From NCBI RefSeq assembly GCF_900129465.1, contig NZ_FSRA01000002.1, forward strand, positions 248,001 to 312,000: 64,000 bases of DNA, given 5' to 3'. Below, piece by piece: positions 62,375 through 64,000 of this stretch; the stretch's first letter is position 1; every line of letters starts with the position of its first letter. This DNA comes from Chitinophaga niabensis. Its GTDB lineage: Bacteria; Bacteroidota; Bacteroidia; Chitinophagales; Chitinophagaceae. The position numbers were made by a program, and so were the translations under genes. The notes beneath the pieces are model-generated. The model had not been told where the DNA came from. It was given only the letters and a program-made list of their open reading frames with translations, and made no database searches.

Positions 62375-63052
62375 ATGCTGAAAACACTGGCAACACTAGT
62401 GGCTAAGAACCGTTATTTTTTTATCCCATTCCTCCTGTGGCTGATCATTGGCGGAGCCCTATTGACGATCTTTACAAAGGACCAGCTGTTCCTTGCGGTG
62501 AACGGCGCGCACAATCCCGTTGCGGATATCCTGGTTACCATCAGTACTTATGTGGGCAACGGCCTCCTCTTCGGGTTGATCCTTGCCTTCTTCCTTTTCA
62601 AGCGCCAATGGCGGAATTTCTTTATGGGTGCTGCCGCTTTCCTGCTCGTAACACTCATCGTGCAATTCCTCAAACGCGCATTCAGTGAACCCAGGCCTAT
62701 CTCCTATTTCACAGATCCTACCGTTCTTCATATCCTGCCCTGGATCAGTGTGCATAGCGGACTGAGCTTTCCTTCGGGCCATACCTCTACTGCATTTGCC
62801 ATGTACTGTTTCATTACATTGATGTGGAGCAATAAGAAAATGGGCTGGGTATTGTTCCTGCTTGCACTGAGCACTGCACACTCCCGTTTGTACCTTAGCC
62901 AGCACTTCTTTTCAGATGTATATGTAGGCAGCATCATCGGCACTTTCTGCTGTACGCTTGTTTACTGGCTGTTCGAATACAGAAAAAGTCAAACACCCGG
63001 AACTACGTGTATCCACAACACGGTGATCACACCTTCTGCGGGAAATATATAA
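62375..63052 (+). CDS. PAP2-family membrane phosphatase
   Basis: 225 residues with about six membrane helices. The three phosphatase motifs are present: KRAFSEPRP (about 106-114), SFPSGHTSTAF (about 133) and SRLYLSQHFFSDVYVGSIIG (about 173). They form the active site with a phosphohistidine intermediate on the outer side of the inner membrane. Likely substrates are undecaprenyl pyrophosphate, phosphatidic acid or a lipid A phosphate. It follows the LptF/G gene by 37 bases and precedes a GT39 glycosyltransferase, so an envelope lipid role is plausible. Confidence 0.93.
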   Translation: MLKTLATLVAKNRYFFIPFLLWLIIGGALLTIFTKDQLFLAVNGAHNPVADILVTISTYVGNGLLFGLILAFFLFKRQWRNFFMGAAAFLLVTLIVQFLKRAFSEPRPISYFTDPTVLHILPWISVHSGLSFPSGHTSTAFAMYCFITLMWSNKKMGWVLFLLALSTAHSRLYLSQHFFSDVYVGSIIGTFCCTLVYWLFEYRKSQTPGTTCIHNTVITPSAGNI

Positions 63053-63124
63053 ATAACAGAATAATTAAGGTTTCTTTGCGAACTTAGCATCTCAACAATA
63101 GAGAAGCATAAATCGTACATCCTG

Positions 63125-64000
63125 ATGAAGTATCTTTTGATCGCAATCGTTGCGGCCCTGTTATTCATTCCCTTCCTGGGTGCTGTGCATCTGTTCGACT
63201 GGGACGAGATCAATTTTGCAGAAGCTGCGAGAGAAATGATCGTTACCGGCAATTACTCCCAGGTGCAGATAGACTTTCAGCCTTTCTGGGAAAAGCCGCC
63301 GTTATTTATCTGGATGCAGGCCATCAGCATGAACATCTTTGGCATCAATGATTTTGCAGCCCGCCTGCCCAATGCTATTGTTGGGATTGCCACCCTGCTC
63401 ACGTTCTTTCATATCGGTAAAAAACAGGTAGATGAAAAGTTCGGCATCTGGTGGGCACTCATTTATGCCGGTTCCTGGTTGCCGCATTTCTATTTTAAAT
63501 CCGGGATCATAGATCCTACTTTCAACTACTTCATTTTTGTTGCACTATATTTTGCGTCACGGATCACATGGTCTGCGAAACCTACGCGCATGGCTATTTT
63601 CAGCGGCATCTTCCTGGGGCTGGCAGTACTCACCAAAGGGCCTGCAGCGTTCCTCATCGCCGTGCTGGCTTTGCTGGTCTACTGGATCGTGAACAAGTTC
63701 CGCATCCAGATAAAGATCGTACACCTGCTGCTGATCATGGTGTTCTCTTTACTGACCACCGCGCTGTGGTTTGGTTATGAAATAGCCGCACACGGCTGGT
63801 GGTTTGTGAATGAATTTGTGGTTTACCAGTGGCGGCTTTTCAGCACACCGGATGCAGGGCATGGCGGACCATTCTTTTATCACTGGATCGTATTGCTGAT
63901 TGGCTGTTTTCCGGCCAGCATCTTCCTGCTCAGCTATTTCCAAACCAGCCGTACAAAATCCATTTACCTGCAGCAATCAGGTGAGTCCAAAGATTTCAGG
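63125..64000 (+). CDS. glycosyltransferase family 39 (ArnT/PMT-like), cut by window end
   Basis: The first 292 codons of a polytopic membrane protein, open to the last base. It begins MKYLLIAIVAALLFIPFLGAV and carries the family 39/83 catalytic loop FDWDEINFAEAAREMI, with the Asp-Glu pair, then FQPFWEKPPLFIWMQA. Seven or more hydrophobic segments follow. Enzymes of this group move a sugar from a polyprenyl-phosphate donor to lipid A or protein on the periplasmic face. It lies 72 bases after the PAP2 gene on the same strand and may share a role in lipid modification. Confidence 0.92.
   Translation, partial: MKYLLIAIVAALLFIPFLGAVHLFDWDEINFAEAAREMIVTGNYSQVQIDFQPFWEKPPLFIWMQAISMNIFGINDFAARLPNAIVGIATLLTFFHIGKKQVDEKFGIWWALIYAGSWLPHFYFKSGIIDPTFNYFIFVALYFASRITWSAKPTRMAIFSGIFLGLAVLTKGPAAFLIAVLALLVYWIVNKFRIQIKIVHLLLIMVFSLLTTALWFGYEIAAHGWWFVNEFVVYQWRLFSTPDAGHGGPFFYHWIVLLIGCFPASIFLLSYFQTSRTKSIYLQQSGESKDFR

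Noticed and set aside
1..64000. tRNA, rRNA or 4.5S RNA genes, prophage, insertion sequences
   Set aside because: No cloverleaf, rRNA stretch, transposase, integrase or phage structural gene could be recognised on either strand.

Overview
The window reads as chromosome from a Bacteroidota member, most likely the Chitinophagaceae (Chitinophaga-like). The evidence is two SusC/SusD pairs, an ECF sigma/FecR unit feeding a SusC that carries an STN domain, a gliding-motility (CHU_C, type IX secretion) C-terminal domain, a short primary sigma factor without region 1.1, and promoters of the TTTG / TAnnTTTG type. No tRNA, rRNA, CRISPR array, insertion sequence or prophage is visible. Genus is an inference from gene content only.

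Layout. 1-12 kb: the end of a response regulator followed by a soluble PAS histidine kinase, a secreted sulfatase, a large PKD/CHU_C surface protein, a divergent SnoaL-like/AraC pair, a secreted CocE-type alpha/beta hydrolase and a membrane hybrid kinase. 12-21.5 kb (minus strand): an ECF sigma - FecR anti-sigma - SusC - SusD - calcineurin-like phosphoesterase - alkaline-phosphatase-superfamily locus, which looks like a nutrient-uptake locus aimed at a phosphoester rather than a glycan. 21.7-25.8 kb: a secreted SMP-30-like propeller and an orphan LytS-type propeller sensor kinase. 25.8-31 kb (minus): a tight four-gene operon of HD-PycTM-like membrane protein, polyphosphate kinase, DUF4442 protein and beta-CASP nuclease. 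31-35.6 kb: a propeller lipoprotein and a 1211-residue fusion of a metallophosphoesterase, a possible kinase-like middle region and an Omp85-type barrel. 35.6-43 kb: a GAF protein, a DUF3267 membrane protein with lysA, an Hsp15-like S4 protein, a CPA2 antiporter and a TlpA-like lipoprotein. 43-49.6 kb: a second SusC/SusD pair without enzymes, a divergent DeoR regulator and a frameshifted kinase-like gene. 49.6-59.4 kb (minus): a BBE-like flavoprotein followed by housekeeping genes (lytic transglycosylase, gatA, tatA, rpsP-rimM-trmD-rplS, ffh, rpoD). 59.7-64 kb: a START-like protein, an unknown protein, an LptF/G permease, a PAP2 phosphatase and the start of a GT39 glycosyltransferase.

The most noteworthy items are the phosphatase/kinase-like/barrel fusion, the HD-PycTM protein placed in a polyphosphate kinase operon, the phosphoester-directed SusCD locus, the kinase-like gene broken by two apparent one-base deletions, and a dense set of reiterated inverted TATAGGAATGC units between rpoD and ffh. 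Several convergent neighbours overlap at their stop codons, so the genome is compact here. All functions are read from motifs and context; no database search was possible.
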